A DNA stretch of 64,000 bases. Source: UBA11524 sp963642705. GTDB taxonomy: Bacteria > Bacillota > Clostridia > Christensenellales > Aristaeellaceae. Under the pieces are notes generated by a model, which was not told the DNA's origin, did no database searches, and saw only the letters and a list, made by a program, of their open reading frames with translations. The translations under genes were made by a program, and so were the position numbers. The stretch spans positions 186,001 to 250,000 of the forward strand of contig CAVIHU010000001.1 in assembly GCA_963642705.1 (NCBI GenBank), given 5' to 3'. Below, piece after piece: positions 26,579 through 36,525 of the stretch. Each line of letters starts with the position of its first letter. The stretch's first letter is position 1.

Positions 26579-28643
26579 ATGCTTCAGTGCCAAGCGCCAT
26601 GCGGTATGCTTCATCGTAGAGGATATTCTGACTGGAAACAGGTGCTTGTGTTCCGGGATAACGGCGTGTGTAGCTGCCGTCAGGCTGCTGATCGCGTGCC
26701 TGCACGTTGTCGTGCCACATCAGGTCGAAAATGTGGTCGATGCGGCGCTTGATGTCTTCCTGCAGGAGCGGCACGGCAACCTCAACACGGCGCAGTGTGT
26801 TGCGCGTCATCCAGTCGGCGGAGGAAATGTAGTACCGTGCCTCATCACCGTCGCCGAAAATGTAGATGCGGCTGTGTTCGAGGAAACGTCCGACAATGCT
26901 GATAATGTGGATGTTGTCCGTCAGCCCGGGGACGCCACCGCGCAGGCAGCAGATGCCGCGGATAATCATCTCAATCTGCACGCCTGCTTGACTCGCCTCT
27001 GCCAGCTTGTCAATCAGCAGTTTGTCGGTCAGGCTGTTCAGCTTCAGGCGGATATGCCCTTTCTGACCTGCCTTTGCCTTGCTGATTTCGCCATCGATCA
27101 TGTCAATCAGCTTGTTTTGTAGGCAATGCGGTGCAACGAGCAACACGGACATGTGGTCAACAGTTTCACCGAGCATCAGCGCACGGAATACCTGCAGTGC
27201 TTCCTCACCGATTTCGCGCCGCGCCGTGATATAGCTTAGGTCGGTATACAGGCGGCTCGTCTTCTCGTTGTAGTTGCCCGTGCCGATTTGCGTGATATAC
27301 TGGATGCCATCATCCGTCTTGCGTGTAATCAGGCAGAGCTTTGAGTGCACCTTGAGTTTATCCACGCCGTAAATGACATGGCACCCTGCCCGTTCGAGCT
27401 GCCGGCTCCACTCAATGTTGTTCTGTTCGTCGAAGCGTGCCTTAAGCTCTACCAGGACGTCAACCTGCTTGCCGTTTTCCGCTGCCTCGACAAGAGCCTC
27501 GACAACCTTCGAATCGTGCGCAAGACGGTAGAGCGTCATGCGGATGGACACAACCTGCGGGTCGCGCGCTGCCTCCGACAGCATCCGGAGGAACGAACGA
27601 ATGCTCTGATAGGGATAATGCAGCAGTACATCCTTCTGTAGAATCTGATCCATGACAGGCTTCTTGCTGTCAATATCCGGCGTATCCTGCGGATGACGCG
27701 GTGCATAGAACAGTTCGGCATGACTGCGCAGTGTATCCTGAATGCCAAACAGAAAGCTGATGTCCAGCGGCGTATCATATTCGTAAACGCGCTGAACGTC
27801 CAGCTTGAGTTGCGCGCAGAGCTTTTCGATAATGTCGTGACCAATTTTACGGCTCAGCTCCAGGCGGACAGGGCACAGTTTCTGGCGAAGGCGCACAACC
27901 TCCTCCATGTGGTCACGATAGTTCAGATCCTCGTCGTAAACGCTGTCGGCATCGATGTCAGCACTTCTCGTGATGCGTGCAAGCGTTTTGCTGGCAATAC
28001 GGTAACCGTTGAAGAGCAACGGCAGATAATGGAGAATCAGTTCCTCGGACAGGATATAGCAACCCCTTCGGTCTGGAATCTCAATCAAGCGCGGGAATGT
28101 GTGCTCGCCGCAGGGCACAATGCCGATTTTTTCCTTCTCGCTGACGGTTTTCAATACTGCAACAGCGTAAATTTCTTTGTTTTTAAGGAATGGAAACGTT
28201 TGTTTTCTGCCGACAACGTAGGTTGACAGGAGCGGCATGAAGTCCTGACGGAAAATGTTTGCCAGATACGCTTCGCTTTCAGGGCTGATTTGCCGGAAGT
28301 TGACGATACTGATGCCCTGATCGTTCAGCTTCTGCAGGACGGATGCGTAAACGCGGTCGCGCCGATCGCACAGGCTGCGGATTCGACTCAGTGCCGCGTC
28401 AATCTGCTCGCCGGGCGTCATGTTCGTCTTGTTCTCGCGGGCTTCCTTGTCCAGCAGCATCTGGTCATGCAGGCTGCCGATACGCACCATGAAAAACTCA
28501 TCCAGATTGCTCTGAAAAATCGACAGGAACGACAGGCGCTCGCACAGCGGCACGCGCGCATCCTCTGCTTCCTCCAGCACACGCTCATTGAACCGCAGCC
28601 ACGACAGCTCTCGGTTTTCCGTGTAGCTTGACATCGTATCCAT
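26577..28643 (-). CDS. ppk1: polyphosphate kinase 1
   Basis: This 688-residue enzyme reversibly builds inorganic polyphosphate from ATP. The N-terminal helical domain includes NRELSWLRFNERVLEEA. Catalytic-region signatures are LYRLAHDS, KARFDEQNNIEW, KVHSKLCLI (phosphorylated His) and EHSRIYIF with SADWMTRN near the C-terminus. The length fits PPK1. It starts 18 bases after recG and probably ends the asp23-fakA-recG-ppk1 transcript. Confidence 0.96.
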   Translation of the reverse strand: MDTMSSYTENRELSWLRFNERVLEEAEDARVPLCERLSFLSIFQSNLDEFFMVRIGSLHDQMLLDKEARENKTNMTPGEQIDAALSRIRSLCDRRDRVYASVLQKLNDQGISIVNFRQISPESEAYLANIFRQDFMPLLSTYVVGRKQTFPFLKNKEIYAVAVLKTVSEKEKIGIVPCGEHTFPRLIEIPDRRGCYILSEELILHYLPLLFNGYRIASKTLARITRSADIDADSVYDEDLNYRDHMEEVVRLRQKLCPVRLELSRKIGHDIIEKLCAQLKLDVQRVYEYDTPLDISFLFGIQDTLRSHAELFYAPRHPQDTPDIDSKKPVMDQILQKDVLLHYPYQSIRSFLRMLSEAARDPQVVSIRMTLYRLAHDSKVVEALVEAAENGKQVDVLVELKARFDEQNNIEWSRQLERAGCHVIYGVDKLKVHSKLCLITRKTDDGIQYITQIGTGNYNEKTSRLYTDLSYITARREIGEEALQVFRALMLGETVDHMSVLLVAPHCLQNKLIDMIDGEISKAKAGQKGHIRLKLNSLTDKLLIDKLAEASQAGVQIEMIIRGICCLRGGVPGLTDNIHIISIVGRFLEHSRIYIFGDGDEARYYISSADWMTRNTLRRVEVAVPLLQEDIKRRIDHIFDLMWHDNVQARDQQPDGSYTRRYPGTQAPVSSQNILYDEAYRMALGTEA

Positions 28644-28661
28644 GATTCGTTCTCCCCTTCC

Positions 28662-30668
28662 TTAATTTAAGGCCATATTCGCCAATTTATCCCGATAAAG
28701 CAGTATTGCTTCCTGCTCGATTTGCATTCGTTCCTCCTGAAGGTTCGCATCTTCGCGCAGTTGCTTCATGCACTTCGATGCCTCTTCCAGCAGCTTCACA
28801 TCGCCATCCAGCAGGAAATCACCCATCATTTCACCAGACTGCCGTGTGCCGAGCAGGTCACCTGGACCGCGCAGCTCCAAATCCTTTTGCGCAACGACAA
28901 AGCCGTCATTTGTCTGCGTCATGATGCGCAATCGCTCATTTTCCGCCGCCAGTAGGAAACACCAGCTTGCCGCTGAACCGCGTCCGACGCGTCCACGCAG
29001 CTGATGCAACTGACTAAGACCAAAACGTTCAGCATTCTCAATTACCATGACGCTTGCGTTCGGCACATTCACGCCAACCTCGATAACGGTTGTCGACACG
29101 AGTACATCGAGCTGACCTGTAGCAAAGCTGTCAAGTACCGCCGCTTTTTCATTCGATGGCTGAGAACCCCACGTCAATCCGACACGAAGACCGGACAGCT
29201 CGCCGTTTTTGAGCTGCTCGAAGGTTGCCTGTGCACTGCGGACATCCTCCAGCATTTCGCTGTCCTCGACGAGCGGACAAACGACATACGCCTGCCGCCC
29301 TTTTTGCACCTCCTGTCGAAGAAAACCGTACATGGCTGCACGTTTGCTTTCCGGCACAACACGAGTTTGCACTGGCGTCCGTCCCGGAGGCAGTTCATCA
29401 ACAACTGATACATCGAGGTCACCATAGAGAATGAGTGCAAGCGTTCGTGGAATTGGCGTGGCAGACATGACAAGCACGTGCGGAGACTTTTCGCCGCTCG
29501 CTCCCTTTTTCTGGAGCGTTGAACGCTGCAGGACGCCGAAACGGTGCTGTTCATCCGTGATGACAAGTCCGAGCCGCTCATAAGCCGCCTTATCGCTGAT
29601 GAGCGCGTGTGTGCCGAAGACTGCTTGACACGTGCCATCCGCGCATGCCTCCTGCGCATCACGCTTCTCCTTCGGTCGCATGGAACCGATCAGTAATCCG
29701 CAGTGGATGCCGAGCGGTTCTAAAATCGCTTTGGCGGATGCGTAATGCTGACGTGCGAGAATTTCCGTCGGTGCCATCATTGCAGCTTGATAGCCGCATT
29801 GGCACGTCATGTAGATTGCACCGAATGCCAGCGCCGTTTTGCCGCACCCGACATCACCCTGCACAAGCCGACTCATTGACCGTTCTCTGTGCAGGTCATT
29901 CTCGATTTCTTTCAGCACGCGGCGCTGTGCGTTCGTCGGCTGAAACGGCAGCTTCGACCAGTAGTCGTCCGAAGCTCCATCCGGAATTGGTAGCGGTATA
30001 CCGTCCTTGTGGTAGCCGCGCATCATGCCGAGTACCGCCTGATACATCAACATCTGCTCAAACGCCATGCGCCGGCGAGCAATGCGCAGGCTCTCCATTG
30101 CGTCAGGAAAGTGCGACTGCCGAACGGCGTAATTCAGCTCACATAGTTGATGACGCATCCGTAGGCTTCTTGGCAGCGTTTCGGGGCAGCAGTCATCGAC
30201 TGCCGACAGTGCCGTTAGCATCATGTCCCGAAAGCTTTTGGGAGGTATTCCTTTAATTGGGCGGTACACCGGGACAATCTCCGGCTGCGTCACACGCTGC
30301 GGATTCTGCAGCACCGGTTTGCCGCGGCTTTGCCCGATTCGTCCATAAAGCATGAGCAACTCGCCGACAGGCAGATTTTCCTTTATCCAAGGCTGATTAT
30401 ACCAGACGATGGGGAGCTTGCCGCTGTCATCATGAATCGATGCCGTTACGCGCGTAATGCCATTAAAACGGTTCAGCTTCGGTGAATTGCGTATGATGCC
30501 GCAGACGAGCACTTCTCCTGCTGTAGCCTGCGCACATGGTACAGGCTTCGTTCGATCCTCATATTTTTTCGGGAGGAAAAACAACAAATCGCGCAATGAG
30601 CTGATGCCCACTGCGCGAAGGGATTCCAGCCTTGTTGGACCGATGCCTTTGATGGCAGAAAGCTCCAT
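28662..30668 (-). CDS. recG: ATP-dependent DNA helicase RecG
   Basis: This 668-residue fork-reversal helicase has an N-terminal wedge/OB region (about 1-200) and two helicase lobes. Visible motifs are Walker A GDVGCGKT, APTEILA, the DEQH box (ITDEQHRFG), VMSATPIPRTL and the motif VI segment LRGRVGR. The TRG-type C-terminus is present. The ribosome site overlaps the end of fakA. The asp23-fakA-recG order matches the yloU-yloV-recG region of B. subtilis, without the sdaAB genes. Confidence 0.97.
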   Translation of the reverse strand: MELSAIKGIGPTRLESLRAVGISSLRDLLFFLPKKYEDRTKPVPCAQATAGEVLVCGIIRNSPKLNRFNGITRVTASIHDDSGKLPIVWYNQPWIKENLPVGELLMLYGRIGQSRGKPVLQNPQRVTQPEIVPVYRPIKGIPPKSFRDMMLTALSAVDDCCPETLPRSLRMRHQLCELNYAVRQSHFPDAMESLRIARRRMAFEQMLMYQAVLGMMRGYHKDGIPLPIPDGASDDYWSKLPFQPTNAQRRVLKEIENDLHRERSMSRLVQGDVGCGKTALAFGAIYMTCQCGYQAAMMAPTEILARQHYASAKAILEPLGIHCGLLIGSMRPKEKRDAQEACADGTCQAVFGTHALISDKAAYERLGLVITDEQHRFGVLQRSTLQKKGASGEKSPHVLVMSATPIPRTLALILYGDLDVSVVDELPPGRTPVQTRVVPESKRAAMYGFLRQEVQKGRQAYVVCPLVEDSEMLEDVRSAQATFEQLKNGELSGLRVGLTWGSQPSNEKAAVLDSFATGQLDVLVSTTVIEVGVNVPNASVMVIENAERFGLSQLHQLRGRVGRGSAASWCFLLAAENERLRIMTQTNDGFVVAQKDLELRGPGDLLGTRQSGEMMGDFLLDGDVKLLEEASKCMKQLREDANLQEERMQIEQEAILLYRDKLANMALN

Positions 30669-30675
30669 AGGCGAT

Positions 30676-32328
30676 TTACTCCACAGAAATCAGATAGTAA
30701 TACAGCGGCTGACCACCCATCAGGCAATCCACGTCGCAGTTTGGATACTGCTCGGCAATTTCTGCGGTAATCTGCTCCGCGTCTTCTTTCTTTGTATCAG
30801 CACCGTAATAGACGGTAATCAGCTCTGCATCGTCCGTCACGACTGCATGCATCATGTCCATCACCACATCATGTACGGAATGACCGCAGTATTCAATCTT
30901 GCCATTATGCATGCCGATAATGTCATCCTTATGAATCTGCACGCCGTTATATTCGCTGTCACGGATGGCATATGTTACAGTGCCGGTCTTGACGTGCTCT
31001 GCTGCTTCTGCCATGCGAGCAGCGTTCTCATCACCGGAAATGTCACTCTGGAAGGCTACCGCCGCAGCGATGCCCATAGCAACATTTTTCGTCGGGATAA
31101 CATGCACTTCCTTACTGGACAGTTCCGCTGCCTGATTTGCAGCAAACACGACATTGCCGTTGTTCGGGAAAACAAACACGCACTTTGCGTTCACCTGATT
31201 GATGGCAATAAGAATGTCATCAACGGACGGATTCATTGTCTGTCCGCCCTCGACAATCACATCAACTGTCAGGTCACGGAAGATGTTTGAGAAACCCTCG
31301 CCGAGCGATACAGCAACCATGCCGAAGTCCTTCAGCTCCTTCACAGGCGCTTCGACTACAGCCGATGCCTTTTCCGCTTCAAGTGCACGCTTTCGGGCGA
31401 GCATGTTGTCCACGCGAACGTTAACAATTTCGCCCAGTTCGATGCCGTACTGGATGGCGTTGCCGGGGTCATTGGTGTGGACATGTACCTTTGTCTCGGT
31501 CATGTCACCCGTTACTTTCACGCAGTTGCCGATACGGTTCAGGCGGCGTCGGAAGGAATCCACATCTCCCTCGGTGCAGTCCTCGCGGAAGTTGACAATG
31601 TCATATTCCGTGCAGTATGCATAGGGCAAGTCACCAGACAGGTCATGAATGTCCTCCTCAGCATGACTGTCACCTGCCAGCAGCGCCGCAGGGTCGGCAA
31701 TCTCTTCACCGCGAAGCACCGCTGCATAGCCGGTATAAATCAGCATGAGACCACGTCCACCGGAGTCAACAACACCGGCAGCCTTCAGCGGCGGCAACAT
31801 TTCAGGCGTGCGCTTCAAAATCGCCTCACCGCTGGTCAGGATGACGTTCATAAGACCGTCATAGTCATCAGGATGCTCTTCTGTGTAATGAAGTGCATCC
31901 TCGGCGATGACGCGGGCAACTGTCAGAATGGTGCCCTCCTTGGGCTTCATGACAGCCTTGTAGGCCTTGTCAGAGCCAGCCTTCAGAGCCTGAGCAAATT
32001 GAACAGGCGTAATCTTGTCAACACCCTTGAGTGCTGATGCAAAGCCACGCAACAGCTGGGACGTGATGACACCAGAGTTGCCTCGTGCCCCCTTGAGTGC
32101 ACCCTTTGAGATGGCGGCAGCCGCTTCGTCCGCGCGCAGATATTCACGCGTATTGACTTCACGAATTGCACTCTGCATGGTCAGGGACATATTCGTTCCT
32201 GTATCGCCGTCTGGGACAGGAAACACGTTCAGCGCGTCCACAGCTTCCCGGTTTTTGTCAAGCAGCGCCGATCCTGCCACGACCATGTCGCGTAGAAGCA
32301 GCCCGTCTATGGTTTTATGCTGTATCAA
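30676..32328 (-). CDS. fakA: fatty acid kinase catalytic subunit FakA-like (DAK2/DegV-type, YloV)
   Basis: This 550-residue protein has an N-terminal DAK2 kinase domain with FPVPDGDTGTNM and KGARGNSGVITSQ, which bind ATP and metal, then a middle and a C-terminal domain as in FakA/YloV. FakA phosphorylates fatty acids presented by DegV-type FakB proteins for phospholipid synthesis; no fakB is in the window. The start is TTG at 32328 with AGGAGG nine bases upstream. It is paired with asp23 as in most Firmicutes. Confidence 0.92.
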   Translation of the reverse strand: MIQHKTIDGLLLRDMVVAGSALLDKNREAVDALNVFPVPDGDTGTNMSLTMQSAIREVNTREYLRADEAAAAISKGALKGARGNSGVITSQLLRGFASALKGVDKITPVQFAQALKAGSDKAYKAVMKPKEGTILTVARVIAEDALHYTEEHPDDYDGLMNVILTSGEAILKRTPEMLPPLKAAGVVDSGGRGLMLIYTGYAAVLRGEEIADPAALLAGDSHAEEDIHDLSGDLPYAYCTEYDIVNFREDCTEGDVDSFRRRLNRIGNCVKVTGDMTETKVHVHTNDPGNAIQYGIELGEIVNVRVDNMLARKRALEAEKASAVVEAPVKELKDFGMVAVSLGEGFSNIFRDLTVDVIVEGGQTMNPSVDDILIAINQVNAKCVFVFPNNGNVVFAANQAAELSSKEVHVIPTKNVAMGIAAAVAFQSDISGDENAARMAEAAEHVKTGTVTYAIRDSEYNGVQIHKDDIIGMHNGKIEYCGHSVHDVVMDMMHAVVTDDAELITVYYGADTKKEDAEQITAEIAEQYPNCDVDCLMGGQPLYYYLISVE

Positions 32329-32382
32329 AGGTGAATACCTCCTACTTGCTTTCAGCGGAATCTCTTGAGTCGATCGGGAAAA

Positions 32383-32733
32383 TCAGACTCGGATGCCTTC
32401 TACAGAGATGTTGACCTTGCGAACCTTGACGCCTGTCATGCTTTCCAGCTTATAGCGCACGGTTTCGACAATGGTCTTGCAAACCTCTGCGATGGAAGTA
32501 CCGTATTCCACGATAATGAACAAATCCACATCAAGCATATCGCCGACACTGCGGATCTGCACACCCTTGGAGAGGTTTTCCTTTCCCAGCCATTCAACGA
32601 TGCCGTCCTTGGCACGCTTAGAGGACATTGCGACGATGCCGTAGCATTCCAGTGCTGCGTAGCCAACAACCTTGAGCAGAACATCCTCAGTAATATAGAT
32701 TGTACCAATATCGTTTTTGATTTTGCAATCCAT
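32383..32733 (-). CDS. Asp23/Gls24 family envelope stress response protein (YloU)
   Basis: This 116-residue soluble protein has the Asp23/Gls24 pattern: GTIYITEDVL near the start, AALECYGIVAM, and VDLFIIVEYGTSI followed by KVNISVEGI at the end. The family includes membrane-associated envelope stress proteins; the yloU branch is always next to fakA and may act with it. It is the first gene of the operon, with a strong promoter about 90 bases upstream. Confidence 0.93.
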   Translation of the reverse strand: MDCKIKNDIGTIYITEDVLLKVVGYAALECYGIVAMSSKRAKDGIVEWLGKENLSKGVQIRSVGDMLDVDLFIIVEYGTSIAEVCKTIVETVRYKLESMTGVKVRKVNISVEGIRV

Positions 32734-32821
32734 GTTTGAAACCTACCTCCTTCATCCAGGGGCTTCCTCGCCGTCATTGGTGCAGACACAACAAATGCAC
32801 CCACAGCCGAGGTTATTATAT

Positions 32822-32850
32822 AGTATACAGGATTTCCGCGGATTTGGCAA
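32822..32850 (-). promoter_or_regulatory. promoter of the asp23-fakA-recG-ppk1 operon
   Basis: Minus strand: TTGCCA (32850-32845), 17-base spacer, TATACT (32827-32822). Each hexamer has one mismatch to consensus. Confidence 0.85.
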
Positions 32851-32943
32851 GACTTTTTGGGTTTCTTTCACAAAAATGACATGGAAATTACACACATAAC
32901 GGCTTCCGGAGTTCTTTTTCGTCCGCATAAGCTGTTTTTCTTG

Positions 32944-32972
32944 TTGATTCAATGCCGGTTTGGGGGTATAAT
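32944..32972 (+). promoter_or_regulatory. promoter of the SpoVB/YabM-like gene
   Basis: TTGATT at 32944-32949, 17-base spacer, TATAAT at 32967-32972, about 60 bases before the ATG. Confidence 0.8.
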
Positions 32973-33031
32973 GAAACACGATTGCCGGCGGTTCTGCTGC
33001 CGGATAGCAATGATTTGAAAGGATTCGCATT

Positions 33032-34612
33032 ATGAGCAACAAATCAAAGTCGCTAATCGGCGGCATGACTGTGCTCGGCATTGCAGGCATTATCTGCAAG
33101 CTGGTCGGCGTGTTGTTTTCCATTCCGCTAACGTATATTATCGGCGCTGAAGGACAAGGCATCTACAATGCCGTCTTTCCGACCTATAATCTGCTGTTGA
33201 CGATTTCCTCCGCCGGTCTGCCGGTTGCAGTCAGCCGTATGGTATCTTCTGCACTTGCGAAAGATGACCCGCACAGCGCCAAGCAGATTTTCCGTGTTGC
33301 ACTGCTGCTGCTGACTATTCTTGGCTGTATCGCGACCATCATCATTCTCGCAGGCAGCGACATGCTGGCGGTACGCGTCGATCAGCCGGACAGCAAAATC
33401 GGCTTCCAGTTCATTGCGCCTTGTGTTGCAGTCGTATGTATCATGTCTGCCTTCCGCGGCTTCATGCAGGGACAGCAGAACATGGTGCCCACAGCCATCA
33501 GCCAACTGATTGAGCAGGTCGGCAAGGTGTTTCTTGCGCTGCCGCTTGCCTATCTGGGGAACAAGATCGGCGGTGTGGCGCTCGGTGCAGCCGGTGCACT
33601 GCTCGGTACGACCATTGTTGAAGCGATTGCACTGCTGTTCATGGTGGTACAGTTTTTCTGGCACAGGAAACACTTCGATGCTATTGAACAGCTTGCGGAG
33701 CGTCGCGACCTGCCTGCTTCCGGTATCGCCAAACAACTGCTTGCCATCGCTGTTCCGATTACTATTGGCTCATGCATCGTGCCACTGTCGCAGTTCGTTG
33801 ATTCCGCCATGCTCGTCAACCGCCTGATGGCAGCCGGCATGGCGCACGAAACGGCTGTTTCTACCTATGGTGTATTCAGCGGCATGGTCATCCGGCTGAT
33901 TAACATTCCCACCGCGCTTTCGCTGGCCGTCAGCATGTCGCTCGTGCCTGCTGTTTCCTCGGCATGGGCAATCAGTGATGAGACCGTCGTTCAGCGTCAG
34001 ACGAATCTCGGTCTACGCTTCGCCTTCCTAATTGGTTTTCCTTGCTCCATTGGCATGAGCGTGCTCAGCGAGCAAATCTTCCGCTTCTTCTATGACGGTT
34101 CACTTGCCGAAGAGTATATTCAAACAGGCAGCTCACTGCTGGCAGTTTCAAGCCTGACGGTCGTGCTGTTCACCGTCGTGCAGGCGACGAGCAGTATCCT
34201 GCAGGGTGTCCGCAAGCAACGCATTCCCATGTACACGCTGGTTGTTGGCGTGCTGTGTAAAATCGCGCTGAATTACATTCTTGTCGGCACATCAGGTATC
34301 GACATACACGGTGCACCAATTGCGTCGCTCGTCTGCTACACGGTGTCACTTCTGCCGAACCTGTACTATGTTATGAAATATACACGCATGAAGCTTGATT
34401 GGTTGAACCTGCTGGTGCGCCCGGGCGTGTCCGCTCTGCTGATGGGCATTGTTGTGTTCACGCTGACGCGCATTCTGCCTATGAGCCGCCTGACAACCAT
34501 GCTGGAAATTGCAGTCGGCATCGTTGTGTTTGCCGCCGCTGCACTCTGGACGAAGGCATTGACGAAGGAAGATCTGAATTCACTCCGCAGAAGCAAATCG
34601 AAGAAAACATAA
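33032..34612 (+). CDS. MOP-superfamily flippase (SpoVB/YabM-like polysaccharide biosynthesis protein)
   Basis: This 526-residue integral membrane protein has about 14 hydrophobic segments and the MATE/MVF-like opening GIICKLVGVLFSIPLTYIIG with AEGQGIY. Relatives are YabM and SpoVB of B. subtilis and MurJ-type lipid II flippases. The next genes (yabN/mazG, hup, rqcP) match the yab gene order, so YabM is the closer match. The substrate, probably a lipid-linked sugar, cannot be told from sequence. The last residues are a Lys/Arg/Ser-rich cytoplasmic tail. Confidence 0.88.
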   Translation: MSNKSKSLIGGMTVLGIAGIICKLVGVLFSIPLTYIIGAEGQGIYNAVFPTYNLLLTISSAGLPVAVSRMVSSALAKDDPHSAKQIFRVALLLLTILGCIATIIILAGSDMLAVRVDQPDSKIGFQFIAPCVAVVCIMSAFRGFMQGQQNMVPTAISQLIEQVGKVFLALPLAYLGNKIGGVALGAAGALLGTTIVEAIALLFMVVQFFWHRKHFDAIEQLAERRDLPASGIAKQLLAIAVPITIGSCIVPLSQFVDSAMLVNRLMAAGMAHETAVSTYGVFSGMVIRLINIPTALSLAVSMSLVPAVSSAWAISDETVVQRQTNLGLRFAFLIGFPCSIGMSVLSEQIFRFFYDGSLAEEYIQTGSSLLAVSSLTVVLFTVVQATSSILQGVRKQRIPMYTLVVGVLCKIALNYILVGTSGIDIHGAPIASLVCYTVSLLPNLYYVMKYTRMKLDWLNLLVRPGVSALLMGIVVFTLTRILPMSRLTTMLEIAVGIVVFAAAALWTKALTKEDLNSLRRSKSKKT

Positions 34613-34627
34613 AGTGAGGATTGTACC

Positions 34628-36082
34628 ATGAAACCCAGAATCACCGTTGTTACACTCGGCACAGATGCCGACCTGCTGCCGCAGCGATCACTCGATGCGC
34701 TGCGCCACGCAAAACAGTTGATTTTCCGTACTGCGCAGCATCCCGTATATGAATTCCTGAAATCGGAAGGCATAGAAGCAACTTCGTTGGATGACTATTA
34801 CGGACAGTATGACGACTTTGATGCGATGCATCAGGCAATGGCGAAATTTCTCTGGGAAAAAGCAATTCATCAGCCGGTGACGTTTGCCGTGCCAGATCCA
34901 ATGACGGATGGCGCGGTGAATGCACTGCGTTCTGCATTGCCGGAGGAAGGCGCGTTGTTTGTGCTGCCGGGCGTAACGATTGCCAATGCCTGCATTGCAC
35001 GCCTGCCGAACGAATTCGTACCGTCCGGTGCATTGCGGACGCTTCCTGCCGAGGACTGCAAATTGGCAGCACCTGACCCTGCCACGCCGCTGCTTGTCTT
35101 GGAAATCTGGAATCAGTCGATTGCAAGTACGCTGAAGCTGCTCTTGTGTGACATCTACGGCGATGAAATGAAGGCAGTTTTCTTTCCTTCGACGGTCAAA
35201 AACACGAAGAAACCGAAAATCATTGCACTTTGGGAGCTTGACCATCAGCATATGTATGACCACACAGTTGCGCTGTTTATCCCGGCACTGCCGATTCAAC
35301 AGCGTTCTCGCCACAGCTTTGCTGACCTGCAGACCATCATGCATCAGTTGCGACAACGATGCCCGTGGGATCGTCAGCAGACACACCAAAGCCTCCGCAA
35401 GTACATGATTGAAGAGGCATATGAGGCAGTTGGTGCGATTGATGAGGAGGACATGGATCATCTTGCGGATGAACTAGGCGATGTCCTCCTGCAGGTTGCC
35501 TTCCATGCAGACATTGCAGAATCCGCTTACGAATTCACCATGCAGGACGTAACGACTGCCATCGTCCGCAAGATGCTCTACCGCCATGCGCACATCTTCG
35601 GCCGCACGCATTGCGACACATCCGAGGAGGTTTCCGCAAGCTGGGAAAAACTAAAAAAAGCAGAAAAAGGGCTGACAACGCAGAGCAGCGTACTTGCAGA
35701 TGTCAGCAAGAGTCTTCCTGCGCTGATGCATGCCGACAAGGTGCAAAAGAAAGCGGCCCAGGTCGGCTTCGACTGGGAGCGTCCGCAAGATGCGCTTGAA
35801 AAGGTGCACGAGGAGGCCGGTGAGGTGCTTGAAGAACTGAAGGCTGAAAGAAATCCCGAAGAAGAGTTGGGGGATTTGCTGTTCAGCTGCGTCAATGTTG
35901 CTCGCTTGAGCGGTGTTAATGCTGAAGAAGCTCTGAAAAAAGCGACAGAGAAGTTCATTAAACGGTTCTCTGCTATGGAAAATCTGATAAAAACGGATGA
36001 AAAATCAATAGAGGACTTGACATTATCTGAAATGGATGTATACTGGAACAAGGTGAAAGCCATGCAAAAACAGCATGGTTGA
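34628..36082 (+). CDS. mazG: YabN-type nucleoside triphosphate pyrophosphohydrolase (tetrapyrrole-methylase-like + MazG)
   Basis: This 484-residue protein has an N-terminal SAM-dependent methyltransferase-like domain (about 1-215; VVTLGTDADL and the VPDPMTDGAV strand). A tandem MazG domain follows (about 235-484), with CPWDRQQTHQSLRKYMIEEAYE carrying the metal-binding EExxE residues and DELGDVLLQVAFHA. MazG hydrolyses NTPs to NMP and PPi and cleans the nucleotide pool. This fusion is the YabN form found in Firmicutes, and the yabM-yabN order is kept. Confidence 0.92.
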   Translation: MKPRITVVTLGTDADLLPQRSLDALRHAKQLIFRTAQHPVYEFLKSEGIEATSLDDYYGQYDDFDAMHQAMAKFLWEKAIHQPVTFAVPDPMTDGAVNALRSALPEEGALFVLPGVTIANACIARLPNEFVPSGALRTLPAEDCKLAAPDPATPLLVLEIWNQSIASTLKLLLCDIYGDEMKAVFFPSTVKNTKKPKIIALWELDHQHMYDHTVALFIPALPIQQRSRHSFADLQTIMHQLRQRCPWDRQQTHQSLRKYMIEEAYEAVGAIDEEDMDHLADELGDVLLQVAFHADIAESAYEFTMQDVTTAIVRKMLYRHAHIFGRTHCDTSEEVSASWEKLKKAEKGLTTQSSVLADVSKSLPALMHADKVQKKAAQVGFDWERPQDALEKVHEEAGEVLEELKAERNPEEELGDLLFSCVNVARLSGVNAEEALKKATEKFIKRFSAMENLIKTDEKSIEDLTLSEMDVYWNKVKAMQKQHG

Positions 36083-36107
36083 GCTGAAAACCGTGCCATG
36101 CTTTTCT
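36073..36107 (+). terminator. possible weak terminator after mazG
   Basis: GCATGG at 36073-36078 pairs with CCATGC at 36096-36101, followed by TTTTCT. The stem is only six bp and overlaps the mazG stop codon. Confidence 0.4.
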
Positions 36108-36141
36108 ATGACGGCAAGGCATCGGGCAACACACTTTATCT

Positions 36142-36163
36142 GTACGGTAGAATTTGACCGTAC
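36142..36163 (+). promoter_or_regulatory. dyad flanking a possible -10 box upstream of hup
   Basis: GTACGGT (36142-36148) and ACCGTAC (36157-36163) form a perfect 7-bp inverted repeat with an 8-base spacer. A TAGAAT (36148-36153) lies between the arms and could be the -10 of hup, with a weak GCAACA as -35. It may be an operator or a hairpin just before the ribosome site. Confidence 0.45.
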
Positions 36164-36184
36164 CAATAAGGAGGAACTTTTTTC

Positions 36185-36463
36185 ATGAATAAGACGGAAC
36201 TGGTTGCTGCCCTCACCGAGAAGACCGGCTTTGCAAAGAAGGATGCCGAAAAGGCTCTGAATGCGGTTGTCGATGTCATTACTGAGACCCTCTCCAAGGG
36301 CGACAAGGTTCAGGTTGTTGGCTTTGGCTCTTTTGAAGTCAAGAACCGCCCCGAACGCATTGCCCGCAATCCCCAGAAGCCCACGGAAGAGATCAAGATC
36401 GCTGCTTCCAAGGCTCCTGTGTTCAAAGCTGGCAAGTCCCTCAAGGACGCTGTCAACAAGTAA
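36185..36463 (+). CDS. hup: HU family DNA-binding protein
   Basis: This 92-residue histone-like protein bends and compacts DNA. The body is canonical: MNKTELVAALTEK, a GFGSFEVKNRPERIARNP arm with the Pro that intercalates DNA, and the closing PVFKAGKSLKDAVN. AAGGAGG lies just upstream. Many Clostridia carry hup between mazG and rqcP, as here. It is bounded by a strong terminator, which suggests a short abundant transcript. Confidence 0.97.
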   Translation: MNKTELVAALTEKTGFAKKDAEKALNAVVDVITETLSKGDKVQVVGFGSFEVKNRPERIARNPQKPTEEIKIAASKAPVFKAGKSLKDAVNK

Positions 36464-36473
36464 TCGTCTCCCC

Positions 36474-36507
36474 AAAGCCCGCAGGAGTGATCTTGCGGGC
36501 TTTTTTC
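36474..36507 (+). terminator. rho-independent terminator after hup
   Basis: A 9-bp stem (36475-36483 and 36494-36502, AAGCCCGCA) with a 10-base loop runs into TTTTTTCT. Confidence 0.9.
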
Positions 36508-36525
36508 TATCACAGGAGGAATATC

